Source of the DNA: Sphingobium sp. CECT 9361
GTDB taxonomy: Bacteria > Pseudomonadota > Alphaproteobacteria > Sphingomonadales > Sphingomonadaceae
DNA length: 64,000 nt
Direction of reading: 5' to 3'
NCBI RefSeq assembly: GCF_918741285.1
Contig: NZ_CAKKNC010000001.1
Location: 930,001 to 994,000, forward strand
Shown one piece after another: positions 27,961 through 37,415 of the stretch. The first letter of the stretch is position 1. Each line of letters opens with the position of its first letter. The notes below the pieces were generated by a model, which was given only the letters and a program-made list of their open reading frames with translations, made no database searches and was not told the DNA's origin. A program made the translations under genes and the position numbers.

Positions 27961-28524
27961 TTAGATAACGTCCAGCACCAGCCCCATGTCGCGGGCATCC
28001 TCGGCGTCGATATACCAGTTCTCCGGCGCCTTGTGATGCACTTCGTCGAAGCCGATATTGCTGCCTTCGATCAGCGCGCGGAAGCCTTCTTCCTCGATGT
28101 TGATGCTATGCTCGATCTCGTTGAGCGTAGCCTTCAACGTCGCGACGCACATCCGCAGCGGACCAGACAGATTGATGGTCTTGGTAATCTGCCGCTCATG
28201 GATCATCACTCGCGTCCCGCGCGTCAGAAAGCGTTTGTCCCGCGCAAAATAGCTCATGAAGGTTGCCCCCGCCGAATAGACGGCCGCTTGCCCCAGGAAC
28301 AGCAACTCGCGCCCCTCATGCTCCTGCATGATGCGCACATCGTCGCCCATCGCGCGCGCCACTTCCGGATCGCCGCCCATCGTGGTGAGCGAAATCACCA
28401 GCGGCCCGGTCTTCGGCGCGGAAATCAGCGCCTGCCGGAAAAATCCGTACATATTATAATCGACGGGGCCAGCCAGCCCGATATTCGGACGCGCCAGCAG
28501 CGGGTATAATCGTGGGTTTGCCAT
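27961..28524 (-). CDS. ClpP-like serine protease family protein with altered triad
   Basis: 187 residues with ClpP/crotonase fold. Candidate nucleophile Ser84 in AVYSAGATFM and His109 in VMIHERQI are in the right places, but where ClpP has the catalytic Asp just before the S/DAEEA helix, this protein reads PENWYIDAEDA (E168/N169). The loop GGDPEVARAM also differs from normal ClpP. Unlinked to clpX. It may be a low-activity or non-Clp peptidase. Tail-to-tail with the zinc peptidase. Confidence 0.8.
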   Translation of the reverse strand: MANPRLYPLLARPNIGLAGPVDYNMYGFFRQALISAPKTGPLVISLTTMGGDPEVARAMGDDVRIMQEHEGRELLFLGQAAVYSAGATFMSYFARDKRFLTRGTRVMIHERQITKTINLSGPLRMCVATLKATLNEIEHSINIEEEGFRALIEGSNIGFDEVHHKAPENWYIDAEDARDMGLVLDVI

Positions 28525-28595
28525 CGACCCCCAACGGGGCAGCCCTTCATCCGTTCCACGGATGCAATAAACGCAAGATCGATGGCGCGGCGGCT

Positions 28596-29921
28596 TTACT
28601 TCTTGCGCCCCGGCTCCATGCTGAGCCGCGTCATTAATATCGCCGCCCGCTTGGCCTGCCGTTTGATGCTGTCCAGATCGGCGGTTTCTTCGGGCGTATG
28701 ATCGCCTTCGCTGGTTACACCGAAACCGACCAGCCCATCGGTATCCGCCGCGACGAAGGAAATATCCCCTGCGCCCCGCTTCAACGGATCGAGCGCAGGC
28801 ATCTGCGGCAATTTCAGATCCGCGTTGATGCCATTCAGCTTGGTCAGCAGCCCGCGATTGCCTTGCGTCGGGGCCATCGGCGGATAGCCTTGGTCGATCA
28901 GGATCGTCGCGCTCGTCCCCGGCGCATGCGCCTCGACGATGGCCTTCATCTTCGCGATCACGCGGTCCGTTTGATCCTGACTCAGTGTGCGGAAGTCACC
29001 CCGCGCGATGGCGATGGACGGGATGATGTTGGTCTTCCCCGTCGCCGCGATCCGCACACCGTCCTTGTCGAGTTCCGCACTCTGCCCGCCGCCGATGATG
29101 CCGACGTTGAACGTCAGATTCGGCTCGGGCAGTTCCTTGCGAAACGTCGCAATGATCCGCGTCAGCTCATATATCGCGCCTTCGCCCGCCGATGCTGAGA
29201 AGATGCCGGAGCTATGCCCCGATTTCCCGGTCGCCGTCAGCGTCCAGCTATTGGAGGATCGCCGCGCAATCGACCCCATGTCCACGCCGTCCACGACTGA
29301 CAGCCCTTCGAAATCCAGTGCCACATCGGCTCGCTTGCCCGCCGCGATCAGGTCCGCGCGCGCCACGTCCAGCGGCTCGCCGCTATCTTCCTCGTCGCCC
29401 GTCAGAACGATTTCGATGTTCGCGTTTTTCAGCGTCCCCGCCGCTTGCATCGCCCGCAGCGCAGACAGCATCACGACCATCCCGCCCTTGTCATCGGCTA
29501 CGCCCGGACCCTTGGCCTTGTCGCCCGCCCGCGCGAATGTCTGGAATGGCGAATCCGGCTCAAACACGGTGTCGAGATGCCCGATCAGCAGCATCTTCGT
29601 CGTCCCCGGCTTCCCCTTGTGTGTGGCAACGATATGCCCCGCGCGCTTCGCCGCCAGCATCGGCTTCCACTCGACCGCAAAGCCCAGCGCTTTCAACTCT
29701 GGTGTCACCATCTTGCCGACCGCCTCGACGCCAGCAAGGTTCAGCGACCCGCTGTTCTGGTTCACCAGCTTTTCGAGCAGCGCAATCGACCGCTCATATT
29801 CAGCATCCACCGTGCGGCTCATCGCCGTTTCGGCAGGCGACAACGCCGCATGGGCGGGCAGGGCAAGGCTCATCGCCATCAAGGCGACGGTGGAACGAAG
29901 GTTCATGGAATGCAGCCTCAT
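28596..29921 (-). CDS. Secreted M20 family metallopeptidase (glutamate carboxypeptidase-like)
   Basis: 441 residues with a signal peptide ending PAHAA. Zinc-binding and catalytic motifs of the CPG2/M20A group: LLIGHLDTVF (His, catalytic Asp), GVADDKGGMVVML (bridging Asp) and LTGDEEDSG (catalytic Glu pair). A lid/dimerisation domain occupies about 205-320. The ATG overlaps the stop of the preceding M20 gene (ATGA). Releases C-terminal glutamate or amino acids in other family members; substrate here unknown. Confidence 0.9.
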   Translation of the reverse strand: MRLHSMNLRSTVALMAMSLALPAHAALSPAETAMSRTVDAEYERSIALLEKLVNQNSGSLNLAGVEAVGKMVTPELKALGFAVEWKPMLAAKRAGHIVATHKGKPGTTKMLLIGHLDTVFEPDSPFQTFARAGDKAKGPGVADDKGGMVVMLSALRAMQAAGTLKNANIEIVLTGDEEDSGEPLDVARADLIAAGKRADVALDFEGLSVVDGVDMGSIARRSSNSWTLTATGKSGHSSGIFSASAGEGAIYELTRIIATFRKELPEPNLTFNVGIIGGGQSAELDKDGVRIAATGKTNIIPSIAIARGDFRTLSQDQTDRVIAKMKAIVEAHAPGTSATILIDQGYPPMAPTQGNRGLLTKLNGINADLKLPQMPALDPLKRGAGDISFVAADTDGLVGFGVTSEGDHTPEETADLDSIKRQAKRAAILMTRLSMEPGRKK

Positions 29922-31342
29922 TTGCTGGCGTAAGCCGTGACGAGATCATAGAGAAAATCGCGCCCGACCATCAGCGACGTAATTTCGCGGCGTTCGTTCA
30001 ATCCATGTGCGCCATTGCCATCCGGATCGCCCCAGCCACCCGGCACACCATAAGTCGGAATGCCGATCACCCCCAGATACGTCGCGTCGGTTGCGCCCGT
30101 CGACATGCTCGGCACCAGCGGCACGCCGGGGAAATATTTCGCGACCAGCTTTTCCGCCGGACCCATGATGCGCGGATCGAGCGGCGGCGGCACCGCAATT
30201 GGCCGGATGCGTCCAACCAGTGTCACCGTAATCGCGGGGTTGTTGATCGCCTTCACCAACGCTGCCTGCGTCGTCTCGGCGGTTTCGCCGGGGAAGATGC
30301 GGCAATTCACGTTGGCCGAGGCCCGCTGCGGCAACGCATTTTCCGCATGGCCCCCCGCGATGGTCGTCGCGACGCAAGTGGTGCGCAACGTGCTGTTATA
30401 CCCGCGATCGGACGTCACCATCGCCAATGCGCTGGCATCATTCGGGTTCTTCGACAATGCCACCATCGCCCGACCCATATCGTCGCCACGCGATGCGCCA
30501 GCCTGCGCAAAGAAAGCCCGCGTCGTGTCGTTCAGCGTCACCGGAAACCCGTAATCCCGCACCTTGGCCAACGCATCGCCCAGATCGTAGATCGCATTCT
30601 CCCGCACGGGGATGGAACTATGCCCGCCCGGATTGGTCGCTTCGATCCTGAAATTGCGGTTCGATTTCTCGCCGATCTGCATCGACTGGACGACGACCTT
30701 GCCCTTGCCATCGGTCCGTCCGCCGCCGCCTTCGTTCAAAGCGAACTCCGCGGCGATCAGGTCTGGCTTGGTTTCGGCCAGCCACTTCGCGCCATTAAAA
30801 CGCCCGCCCGTTTCCTCACCACAGGTCAGCGCCAGCTTGATCGTGCGCTTGGGGGCAGGGCCGTCTTTCTTCAGCCGCGCCATGATGTCGACCCACGCGG
30901 CGACCATCCCCTTCATGTCGGATGCGCCACGCGCGTAATAATATCCGTTTTCCTCGACCATCGTGAACGGATCGCGGGTCCAGTCTTCCCGCTTGGCTTC
31001 CACCACATCCAAATGACCAAGGAGGAGCATGGGCTTCAACGTCCTGCTCGTCCCCGGCAGCACCGCGACCAGCCCGCCATCCTTGGGGAACTCCGGCACG
31101 GAAAACAGCGTAAGCTGATCGTCCTTATACCCCGCCGCCTTCAACCGCACCGCCATCTTCTCCGCCGCCGCCGTGCAACTGCCCGAAGACACCGTCGTGT
31201 TGGTTTCCACCAGTTCCTTGAACAGATCGCGAAACGCCGCCTGATCGGCGGTCAGTGGCGCAGGCGTCTGTGCGCGAGCGGGAGATAAAGTGGCAATGGC
31301 CAGCGGCAATATGGCGGTCCACGCCAGCAAATGTGCGCGCAT
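29918..31342 (-). CDS. Secreted M20/M25/M40 family metallopeptidase
   Basis: 474 residues; ATG at 31342 preceded by AGGGAA five bases upstream and opening a signal peptide that ends SPARAQ. The frame continues upstream to 31474 without a signal and is not used. Motifs: LLLGHLDVVEAKREDW, YYARGASDMKGMVAAW and LALTCGEETGGR. Belongs to a different M20 branch than the gene that overlaps it downstream; together they are a two-gene periplasmic peptide or amino-acid-conjugate hydrolase unit. Confidence 0.9.
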   Translation of the reverse strand: MRAHLLAWTAILPLAIATLSPARAQTPAPLTADQAAFRDLFKELVETNTTVSSGSCTAAAEKMAVRLKAAGYKDDQLTLFSVPEFPKDGGLVAVLPGTSRTLKPMLLLGHLDVVEAKREDWTRDPFTMVEENGYYYARGASDMKGMVAAWVDIMARLKKDGPAPKRTIKLALTCGEETGGRFNGAKWLAETKPDLIAAEFALNEGGGGRTDGKGKVVVQSMQIGEKSNRNFRIEATNPGGHSSIPVRENAIYDLGDALAKVRDYGFPVTLNDTTRAFFAQAGASRGDDMGRAMVALSKNPNDASALAMVTSDRGYNSTLRTTCVATTIAGGHAENALPQRASANVNCRIFPGETAETTQAALVKAINNPAITVTLVGRIRPIAVPPPLDPRIMGPAEKLVAKYFPGVPLVPSMSTGATDATYLGVIGIPTYGVPGGWGDPDGNGAHGLNERREITSLMVGRDFLYDLVTAYASK

Positions 31343-31394
31343 GATGTTCCCTGTTTTATGAATGTGGTGGCGAAAGCGGATTGCGCCCCGAAAT

Positions 31395-31943
31395 CTACTT
31401 CGCCAGTTCCGCTTCGATGGCAGCGACCAGTTCCGTATCGTCCGGAGCGGTCGTCGGCGCAAACCGCCCAGCAACCGTGCCGTCCTTTGCGATCAGGAAC
31501 TTCTCGAAATTCCACAGCACTTCCGGCTCCGGATTCGGCGTCATGCCATATCCGCGCAGCTTTTCACGAAACGCATCGCCATCGCCCGACGCCTTGGGCG
31601 CGGCCTCGGTCAGCGCCGCATAAAGCGGATGCTTGTCCGGCCCGGTCGCCACCAGCTTGGCGAACATCGGGAAATCCACTGCGAAATTGGTGGTGCAGAA
31701 CGTCGCGATGTCCTCGTTCGTCCCCGGCTCTTGTCCCGCAAAATCATTCGCCGGAAAGCCGGCCACGACCAGCCCCTGATCCTTATAGTCCGAATAGAGC
31801 TTCTCCAGCCCTTCATATTGCGGCGTCAGCCCACATTTGGACGCGACGTTGACGACCAGCACCACCTTCCCGGCATAGTCGGCCAGGCTGGCATCGCCAT
31901 CGCGGATCGTCTTGAGCGGAATGTCTTGCAGAGCAGTGGTCAT
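31395..31943 (-). CDS. Glutathione peroxidase-family thiol peroxidase
   Basis: 182 residues. Catalytic-Cys motif NVASKCGLTPQYEGLEKLY (Cys in place of selenocysteine), GFPANDFAGQEPGT (in place of the common GFPCNQF, so the usual resolving-region Cys and Gln are changed), and WNFEKFLI with the active-site Trp and Asn. Cytoplasmic reduction of hydroperoxides, more often thioredoxin- than glutathione-dependent in bacteria. Single gene. Confidence 0.92.
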   Translation of the reverse strand: MTTALQDIPLKTIRDGDASLADYAGKVVLVVNVASKCGLTPQYEGLEKLYSDYKDQGLVVAGFPANDFAGQEPGTNEDIATFCTTNFAVDFPMFAKLVATGPDKHPLYAALTEAAPKASGDGDAFREKLRGYGMTPNPEPEVLWNFEKFLIAKDGTVAGRFAPTTAPDDTELVAAIEAELAK

Positions 31944-32085
31944 GGGGGAGACTCCTGTAGGTTTTACAGGAGGCTAGAGCGGCTGGAGCGGAGGCGCAAG
32001 CAGAAGGCGGGGACTCTTTGGCATCGAATTGCCTGTTCATCGCGGCCATATGTTTAGCGCCAAATTGGGCGGAGGGGCCAACCGC

Positions 32086-33252
32086 CTAGTTGGGCGTCAC
32101 CGTCGTAGTGGTCTGCACCGCATCCAGCATCCCCGGTATCCACCCCGTCTTATTATATAGCGAAAAGCCGTTGGTGAAGGACCAAGCACAACTCTGCACG
32201 CCGATGGAGGCAAAGGCGGAACTCACCAGCCCGTAATATTGTATGCGGTCGGCAACGGCGATGCCGTCAATATCATAGGCGCCATATTCGCCAAGAAACG
32301 GCACGCGCCCGGTGCGGTTCATATACTCTTTGACGCGCGTGACTGCTGTATCGATCGCCGCCCGATCGCTGTCCTGCAACGCGCGACCCATGGGATAGTC
32401 CAGCGTCGTCCATTTCGCGCCCTGATGCGTGAATTCCTTCGGCTCGTAAAAGTGGAAGGTGGGGATCAGGTTGGGATCGTCCAAGGGAATATCGAATGTC
32501 GCCAGCGATTCGACCTTGCTGCCATAATTGCCGGCCACGACGATCGGTCGTGTCGGGTTTGTCTTCCGGATCTCTTGGATCGCGGGCGTGAATATGTCCC
32601 AGGTGCTGACCTTGCTCCAGAATTCATGGCTCGGCTCATTTAGCAACTCGAACCACACCTTCGGCCCATCGCTGCGATGCGCTTCGGCAATCTGCCGCCA
32701 GATCGCTAGGAAACGCTCCCGCTCGGCAACGGGGGACTGCTGCACGTCTATATAGTGATGCAGATCGATGATGATGTTGAGGTCCGCGGCTACGGCCAGG
32801 TCGACCACGTGCCGCACGCGCGCCATCAGTGCGGCCTCAATGGCATAGGGTGGGGTCGCCGCCGTGTGCGCGGAATATTTGACCGGCAGGCGCACGGTAT
32901 CGAACCCGGCGGCACGGATGGTGCGGAAATCGTCATCGCGGATCGGGCGTCCGAAAATATCGCCTTCGATCTCGCGCTCCAGCATCCCGCCCATGTTCAC
33001 GCATTTGCCCAGCGGCAGGGCGTTGCCCTTCGACGGTCGCGCGGCCGGTGCCAGCGTATAGCCGAACGCCACCTTCGCCGCCGTGGGCGCAGGCGTCGGC
33101 GTTGGCATCGCGCTCCCGCTTCCGGGGGAGGGCGACGTGGGAATCGTGACGGGCGGTGTGGCAGAGGCAGGCGTGGCGCTTGTCCCGCCGCCCCCGCCGC
33201 AGGACGCCAGCAGCACAGTGAGGAGAGGCAGCGATAGCGATCGAGGTGACAT
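32086..33252 (-). CDS. Glycoside hydrolase family 5 lipoprotein (cellulase-like)
   Basis: 388 residues. Lipobox LASC followed by a Gly run and a long Thr/Pro/Ser/Ala linker (to about residue 55) that projects the catalytic domain from the membrane. GH5 features: GFDTVRLPVKY, IIIDLHHYID, acid/base Glu in ELLNEPS, HFYEPKEFTHQG, and nucleophile Glu in VPFLGEYGAYD. Probably an endo-beta-glucanase-type enzyme, surface or periplasmic. Start at the ATG 33252 that opens the signal; a longer frame to 33315 does not. Confidence 0.88.
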   Translation of the reverse strand: MSPRSLSLPLLTVLLASCGGGGGTSATPASATPPVTIPTSPSPGSGSAMPTPTPAPTAAKVAFGYTLAPAARPSKGNALPLGKCVNMGGMLEREIEGDIFGRPIRDDDFRTIRAAGFDTVRLPVKYSAHTAATPPYAIEAALMARVRHVVDLAVAADLNIIIDLHHYIDVQQSPVAERERFLAIWRQIAEAHRSDGPKVWFELLNEPSHEFWSKVSTWDIFTPAIQEIRKTNPTRPIVVAGNYGSKVESLATFDIPLDDPNLIPTFHFYEPKEFTHQGAKWTTLDYPMGRALQDSDRAAIDTAVTRVKEYMNRTGRVPFLGEYGAYDIDGIAVADRIQYYGLVSSAFASIGVQSCAWSFTNGFSLYNKTGWIPGMLDAVQTTTTVTPN

Positions 33253-33610
33253 AAAATTCGTTCCGGTTGCGAAGCGGTGAACCGTCAGGACGACATGCCA
33301 TCTACCTGATTTCACTCTGAAAACCGGGTCTATGGGAATATAGTTAACAAGCTGTTGTGTGGCGTGTCTTCTTCCTCCGGCAACGCGCAGACTCCACAGG
33401 TGCCCCCTTGGCGTTGCTATTTTGTGACTATGCCGCTATGCAGCAAATGTCGCGTGCGGGACGATTGCTCGTCACTGGTTGCACTTTGCACGAACGCCGC
33501 GGCCGGTCATCGAAGCGCCCGGATTATTCGGATGTCGATGAAACAGGCTGCGCGTGCTGCTTTGCCTGCCTTTTTACGCCCTTTGCCGGGCATGTGATGG
33601 AGAAGAACCC
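33253..33610. other. Intergenic region between GH5 gene and small ORF
   Basis: 358 bp between divergent genes. Short open frames here lack ribosome binding sites and recognisable sequence. The only element I can propose is a sigma-70-like promoter at 33414-33442 pointing to the small gene. Nothing else is seen. Confidence 0.5.
33414..33442 (+). promoter_or_regulatory. Candidate sigma-70-type promoter
   Basis: TTGCTA, 17-bp spacer, TATGCA, about 170 bp upstream of the small gene at 33611. Pattern match only; no transcription evidence. Confidence 0.3.
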
Positions 33611-33820
33611 ATGTCGTCCAGTGCTGTCCGCCCGTTTTTGGTCAATAAGGATGAAGATGGCCTTTTCCGCCTGACCGTTCGCGAAACCCGCTACAATTCG
33701 CAGGGTTATCCGCTGGTCACCTCCACGCTGCAGCCCGAAACCTTCAAGACCGCGACCGCTGCCAAGGTGCACGCACGCGAAGTCTTCGGCGCTGTCACCG
33801 GCGACTACGCCACGAAGTAA
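33611..33820 (+). CDS. Small hypothetical protein (69 aa)
   Basis: Starts at the ATG with GGAGAAG six bases upstream; an in-frame GTG at 33554 is unlikely. Sequence is soluble, mixed charge (RPFLVNKDEDGLFRLTVRETRYNSQGYP...), no cysteine, no membrane segment. Codon use and the good ribosome binding site support a real gene. Family not recognised. Tail-to-tail with mltG; a 6-bp hairpin (33827-33844) follows the stop. Confidence 0.65.
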   Translation: MSSSAVRPFLVNKDEDGLFRLTVRETRYNSQGYPLVTSTLQPETFKTATAAKVHAREVFGAVTGDYATK

Positions 33821-33859
33821 GGGGGTAGGGGGCCAAGTCCCCCTGCTGACACAGGCGAT

Positions 33860-33879
33860 GGGCGCGCAGTGTCGCGCCC
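33860..33879 (-). terminator. Hairpin after mltG
   Basis: Perfect 7-bp GC stem GGGCGCG / CGCGCCC with a 6-nt loop, directly following the mltG stop on the minus strand. No T run; weak candidate terminator for the fab-mltG operon. Confidence 0.4.
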
Positions 33880-34850
33880 TATAGCTCGCCACGCTGGCGC
33901 CGGATCTCGAACCAGCGACGCACATTCTCGTTATGCTGTTCCAGCGTATCGGCGAAGATATGCCCACCCTTGCCATCGGCCACGAAATACAGGGCCTTGG
34001 TCGGCGCAGGGTTCAACACCGCGACAATCGACAGCCGCCCCGGATTGGCAATCGGCCCCTTGGGCAGGCCCGTCATCGCATATGTATTATAATCGTTCAC
34101 CGCTGCGATTTCCGATTTGCGGATACGGCGGCCCAGCGGCTTCCCCTTGGTAATCGGGTAGATGATCGTCGGGTCCGCCTGCAACATCATCGCCTTGCGC
34201 AGCCGGTTGCCATAGACGCCCGCCACAGTGGGCCGCTCCGTCGCGACGGAAGTTTCCTTCTCCACGATGCTCGCCAGAATGATCGCCTCGCGCGGCGATG
34301 TGACGACCGCGTCCTCACTACGCTCCGCCCACATCGTCGCCAGCGCCTTGGTCATCGCCGCCTGCATCCGCTTGAGCACGGCGGCGCGCGGCTCACCCTT
34401 TTCATAGGCATAGCTGTCCGGCAACACGCTGCCCTCGGCGGGCACGTCGAGTTCACCCGTCAGGTCATCCACGGCCTTCAACCGCTCATACACCAGGATC
34501 GACGGCATACCTTCGGGAATGGTGATCAGCCGCGTGACGGCTTTGCCGCCCTGCAGGATCGTCAGTATTTCCGAATTGCTCGCGCCCTTGGGAATCGCAT
34601 ATTCGCCCGCCTTGATTGCCTTGCCCGACCCGAACACCTTGGCCCGTGTCAGGAACGCGTCGGCGGACAGGATCAGCCCTTCGCGCTTCAACTGCACCGC
34701 CGCGCTGGTCAGCGTCGCGCCATCGGCGATCACGACCGTCTTGGCACTCTTAGATGGCCCGTCCTGCGTCCAGCCATGCACGAACTGAAACGCCACGAAC
34801 GCCAGTGCCGCCACGCAGACCAGCAGGATCAGGCATCCAACACGGCGCAT
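33879..34850 (-). CDS. mltG: Endolytic murein transglycosylase MltG
   Basis: 323 residues; one N-terminal membrane span (about 5-24), a LysM-like segment, then the YceG catalytic domain. ILASIVEKETSVATERPTVAGVYGNRL contains the catalytic Glu; LQADPTIIYPITKGKPLGRRI and the C-terminal ALYFVADGKGGHIFADTLEQHNENV are diagnostic. Cleaves nascent peptidoglycan strands in the periplasm. Last gene of the fab cluster, 10 bp after fabF. Confidence 0.95.
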   Translation of the reverse strand: MRRVGCLILLVCVAALAFVAFQFVHGWTQDGPSKSAKTVVIADGATLTSAAVQLKREGLILSADAFLTRAKVFGSGKAIKAGEYAIPKGASNSEILTILQGGKAVTRLITIPEGMPSILVYERLKAVDDLTGELDVPAEGSVLPDSYAYEKGEPRAAVLKRMQAAMTKALATMWAERSEDAVVTSPREAIILASIVEKETSVATERPTVAGVYGNRLRKAMMLQADPTIIYPITKGKPLGRRIRKSEIAAVNDYNTYAMTGLPKGPIANPGRLSIVAVLNPAPTKALYFVADGKGGHIFADTLEQHNENVRRWFEIRRQRGEL

Positions 34851-34860
34851 CGAACGGCCC

Positions 34861-36120
34861 TTACAGCGCCTTCATGACGAGGCTGGCATTGGTCCCGCCA
34901 AAGCCGAAGCTGTTGTTCAGCACGGCCTTCACCTTCCGCTCCTTGGCGACATGCGGCACGAGATCGACGCCCGCGCAGCCATCCGACGGATTGTCGAGGT
35001 TCAGCGTCGGCGGCACGATCTGGTCGCGCATCGCAAGAATGCAGAAAATCGCTTCGACTGCGCCCGCGCCGCCCAGCAAATGGCCGATGGCCGACTTGGT
35101 CGACGACATGGACAGCGCGCCGATGTCGCTGCCGAACAGGCGGCGTACCGCGCCCAGTTCCAGCTCGTCGCCCATCGGCGTGGAGGTGCCATGTGCGTTG
35201 ATATAATCGATGTCGGACAGCGCCAGACCCGACTTGCGCATCGCCATTTCCATCGATCGGAACGCGCCCGAACCTTCGGGATGCGGTGCCGTCACATGAT
35301 AGGCATCGCCCGAAAGCCCATAGCCGATCACTTCGGCATAGATTTTCGCACCGCGCGCCTTGGCATGTTCATATTCTTCCAGACAGACGACGCCTGCGCC
35401 TTCGCCCATCACGAAACCGTCGCGATCCTTGTCATAGGGGCGCGATCCCTTTTCGGGGGTGTCGTTGAAATTGGTCGACAGCGCGCGCGCCTGCGCGAAA
35501 CCGGCAATGCCGATGGGGCAGATCGCGCCTTCCGCGCCGCCCGCCAGCATCACGTCGGCATCGTCCATCGCGATCATCCGTGCAGCGTCGCCAATCGAAT
35601 GCGCGCCCGTCGAGCAGGCCGTCACGACAGCATGATTCGGACCCATCAGACCATATTTGATCGACACCTGACCGGAGATCAGGTTGATAAGCCGTCCATG
35701 CACGAAATGCGGCGACACGCGGCGTGGCCCCTTTTCGTGCAGCACAATCGATTCGCTGGCGATACCGGGCAGGCCGCCGATGCCTGATCCGATCGACACG
35801 CCCATGCGGTAACGCTCCTCTTCGGAAGCATCCGTCAGGCCCGCATCTTCCAGCGCCTGTCCGGCGGCATCGATGCCATAGATGATGAACGGATCGACTT
35901 GCCGCTGAACCTTGTGATCGACGCGCAGATTGGGGTCGAACCCATATTCATGATCGGCCGGCTTCACTTCGCAGGCGATGCGGCACGCATAATCGGTGGC
36001 ATCGAAGCGGGTGATCGTCGCCGCGCCGGATTTCGACGCGATGATGTTCTTCCACGCCGTCTCAACGTCTGCACCCAGCGGCGTGACCATTCCCAGACCC
36101 GTTACGACAACACGACGCAT
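34861..36120 (-). CDS. fabF: 3-oxoacyl-ACP synthase II FabF
   Basis: 419 residues. Condensing enzyme elongating acyl-ACP with malonyl-ACP. Catalytic Cys in VTACSTGAHSIGDAARMI, His in NAHGTSTPMGDELEL and His in KSAIGHLLGGAGAVEAI; C-terminal NNSFGFGGTNASLVMK is typical. Downstream of acpP, consistent with the standard fabD-fabG-acpP-fabF order. Confidence 0.97.
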   Translation of the reverse strand: MRRVVVTGLGMVTPLGADVETAWKNIIASKSGAATITRFDATDYACRIACEVKPADHEYGFDPNLRVDHKVQRQVDPFIIYGIDAAGQALEDAGLTDASEEERYRMGVSIGSGIGGLPGIASESIVLHEKGPRRVSPHFVHGRLINLISGQVSIKYGLMGPNHAVVTACSTGAHSIGDAARMIAMDDADVMLAGGAEGAICPIGIAGFAQARALSTNFNDTPEKGSRPYDKDRDGFVMGEGAGVVCLEEYEHAKARGAKIYAEVIGYGLSGDAYHVTAPHPEGSGAFRSMEMAMRKSGLALSDIDYINAHGTSTPMGDELELGAVRRLFGSDIGALSMSSTKSAIGHLLGGAGAVEAIFCILAMRDQIVPPTLNLDNPSDGCAGVDLVPHVAKERKVKAVLNNSFGFGGTNASLVMKAL

Positions 36121-36299
36121 AATCCCGCTCCGTCAAAATCAGACTTGTCACCCGTCGGGCAAAGACCGACCGGCGTAAATAAGAAAATAAAAGGAAACGG
36201 CCCCCCTTCCACCGGATACCGGGGACGGAGAGCCGCTCAACCTTGTGTCGGCTCGTCTCACGGCGGGGTGTTTATGCCCGCTGCGAGCGAAGTCCGTCT

Positions 36300-36533
36300 T
36301 TACTGCTTGCTGTCGATGTAATCGATCGCATCCTTGACGGTGCCGATCTTTTCAGCCGCATCGTCAGGGATTTCGACACCGAATTCTTCTTCGAACGCCA
36401 TCACCAGCTCAACGATGTCGAGGCTGTCTGCGCCCAGATCGTCGATGAAGCTTGCGTCTTCCGTAACCTTCTCGGCTTCGACGCCCAGATGCTCGACGAC
36501 GATTTTCTTAACGCGATCTGCGGTCTCACTCAT
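36300..36533 (-). CDS. acpP: Acyl carrier protein
   Basis: 77 residues, highly acidic. The 4'-phosphopantetheine attachment Ser is in [18 protein letters not shown]. Carries the growing acyl chain for FabD/G/F encoded around it. Flanked by 130-180 bp spacers, unlike the close spacing elsewhere in the cluster, so it may have its own promoter, as is common given its high abundance. Confidence 0.97.
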   Translation of the reverse strand: MSETADRVKKIVVEHLGVEAEKVTEDASFIDDLGADSLDIVELVMAFEEEFGVEIPDDAAEKIGTVKDAIDYIDSKQ

Positions 36534-36663
36534 GGGTGGTCCTTCTTTCTGGGTAGTGCGATTGGGACATGAATATCTGTTCAGCCCGCCCTAGTGGCAA
36601 GGGAAGCGCTAGGCAAGAGGCAACAAATGCGCCGCCACCTGTGCTTTGGATCGGTCCGGCGCA

Positions 36664-37404
36664 TCAGATCATGGCCATTCCACCGTTCACATGCAGCGTC
36701 TGGCCGGTCACATAGCCTGCTTCGCGGCTCGCCAGATAGGCCACAGCGGCGCCGATATCGTCGCCTTCGCCCAGCTTGCCCGCCGGGATCTTGCCTGTAA
36801 TCGCTTCCTTTTGCGCGTCGTTCAGCGCGTCGGTCATCGCCGACCGGATGAATCCCGGCGCAACGCAATTAACGGTTATGCCGCGTGTTGCCAGTTCCTG
36901 CCCCAATGCCTTTGACATACCGATCAGCCCTGCCTTCGATGCGGCATAATTGGCCTGACCCGGATTGCCCGTTACGCCCACAACGGATGTAATCGAAATG
37001 ATCCGGCCAAAGCGCGCTTTCATCATCGGCTTGGCTGCGGCACGGCACAGACGAAACGCCGCTTCCAGATTGATACGGATCACCTGATCCCACTCTTCAT
37101 CCTTCATCCGCATCGCCAGATTGTCGCGCGTCACGCCTGCATTGTTAACGAGTATATCGAGCTTCCCGCCCAGCGCCTCGACAGCCTGAGGCACCAGCGC
37201 ATCGACGGCGGCACCATCGGACAGGTTGCAGGGCAGGGTAACATGATCGCCCGAAAACTGGCTGGCAAACGCCGTCAGCTTTTCCGCATTGGACCCCGAA
37301 AACGCCACCCGCGCGCCCTGCGCCACCAACGCACTGGCAATAGCGGACCCAATCCCGCCCGATGCCCCCGTAACAAGGGCGGTCATTCCTGTGAGGTCGA
37401 ACAT
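36664..37404 (-). CDS. fabG: 3-oxoacyl-ACP reductase FabG
   Basis: 246 residues. NADPH-dependent reduction in fatty-acid elongation. Start at the second in-frame ATG (37404), which has GGAG six bases upstream, rather than 37416. TGASGGIG cofactor loop, NNAGVTRDNLAMRM, catalytic Ser in ISITSVVGVTGNPGQANYAASKAGLIG with Tyr and Lys. Separated from fabD by the GxxExxY insertion, where most relatives have only a short gap. Confidence 0.96.
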   Translation of the reverse strand: MFDLTGMTALVTGASGGIGSAIASALVAQGARVAFSGSNAEKLTAFASQFSGDHVTLPCNLSDGAAVDALVPQAVEALGGKLDILVNNAGVTRDNLAMRMKDEEWDQVIRINLEAAFRLCRAAAKPMMKARFGRIISITSVVGVTGNPGQANYAASKAGLIGMSKALGQELATRGITVNCVAPGFIRSAMTDALNDAQKEAITGKIPAGKLGEGDDIGAAVAYLASREAGYVTGQTLHVNGGMAMI

Positions 37405-37415
37405 AGAAAGCTCCA

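Noticed and set aside
33355..33597. 80-residue ORF in the gap before the small hypothetical gene
   Set aside because: No ribosome binding site, odd composition, overlaps the likely promoter region.
36121..36299. Terminator between acpP and fabF
   Set aside because: A T-rich stretch exists on the minus strand, but no preceding stem pairs well.
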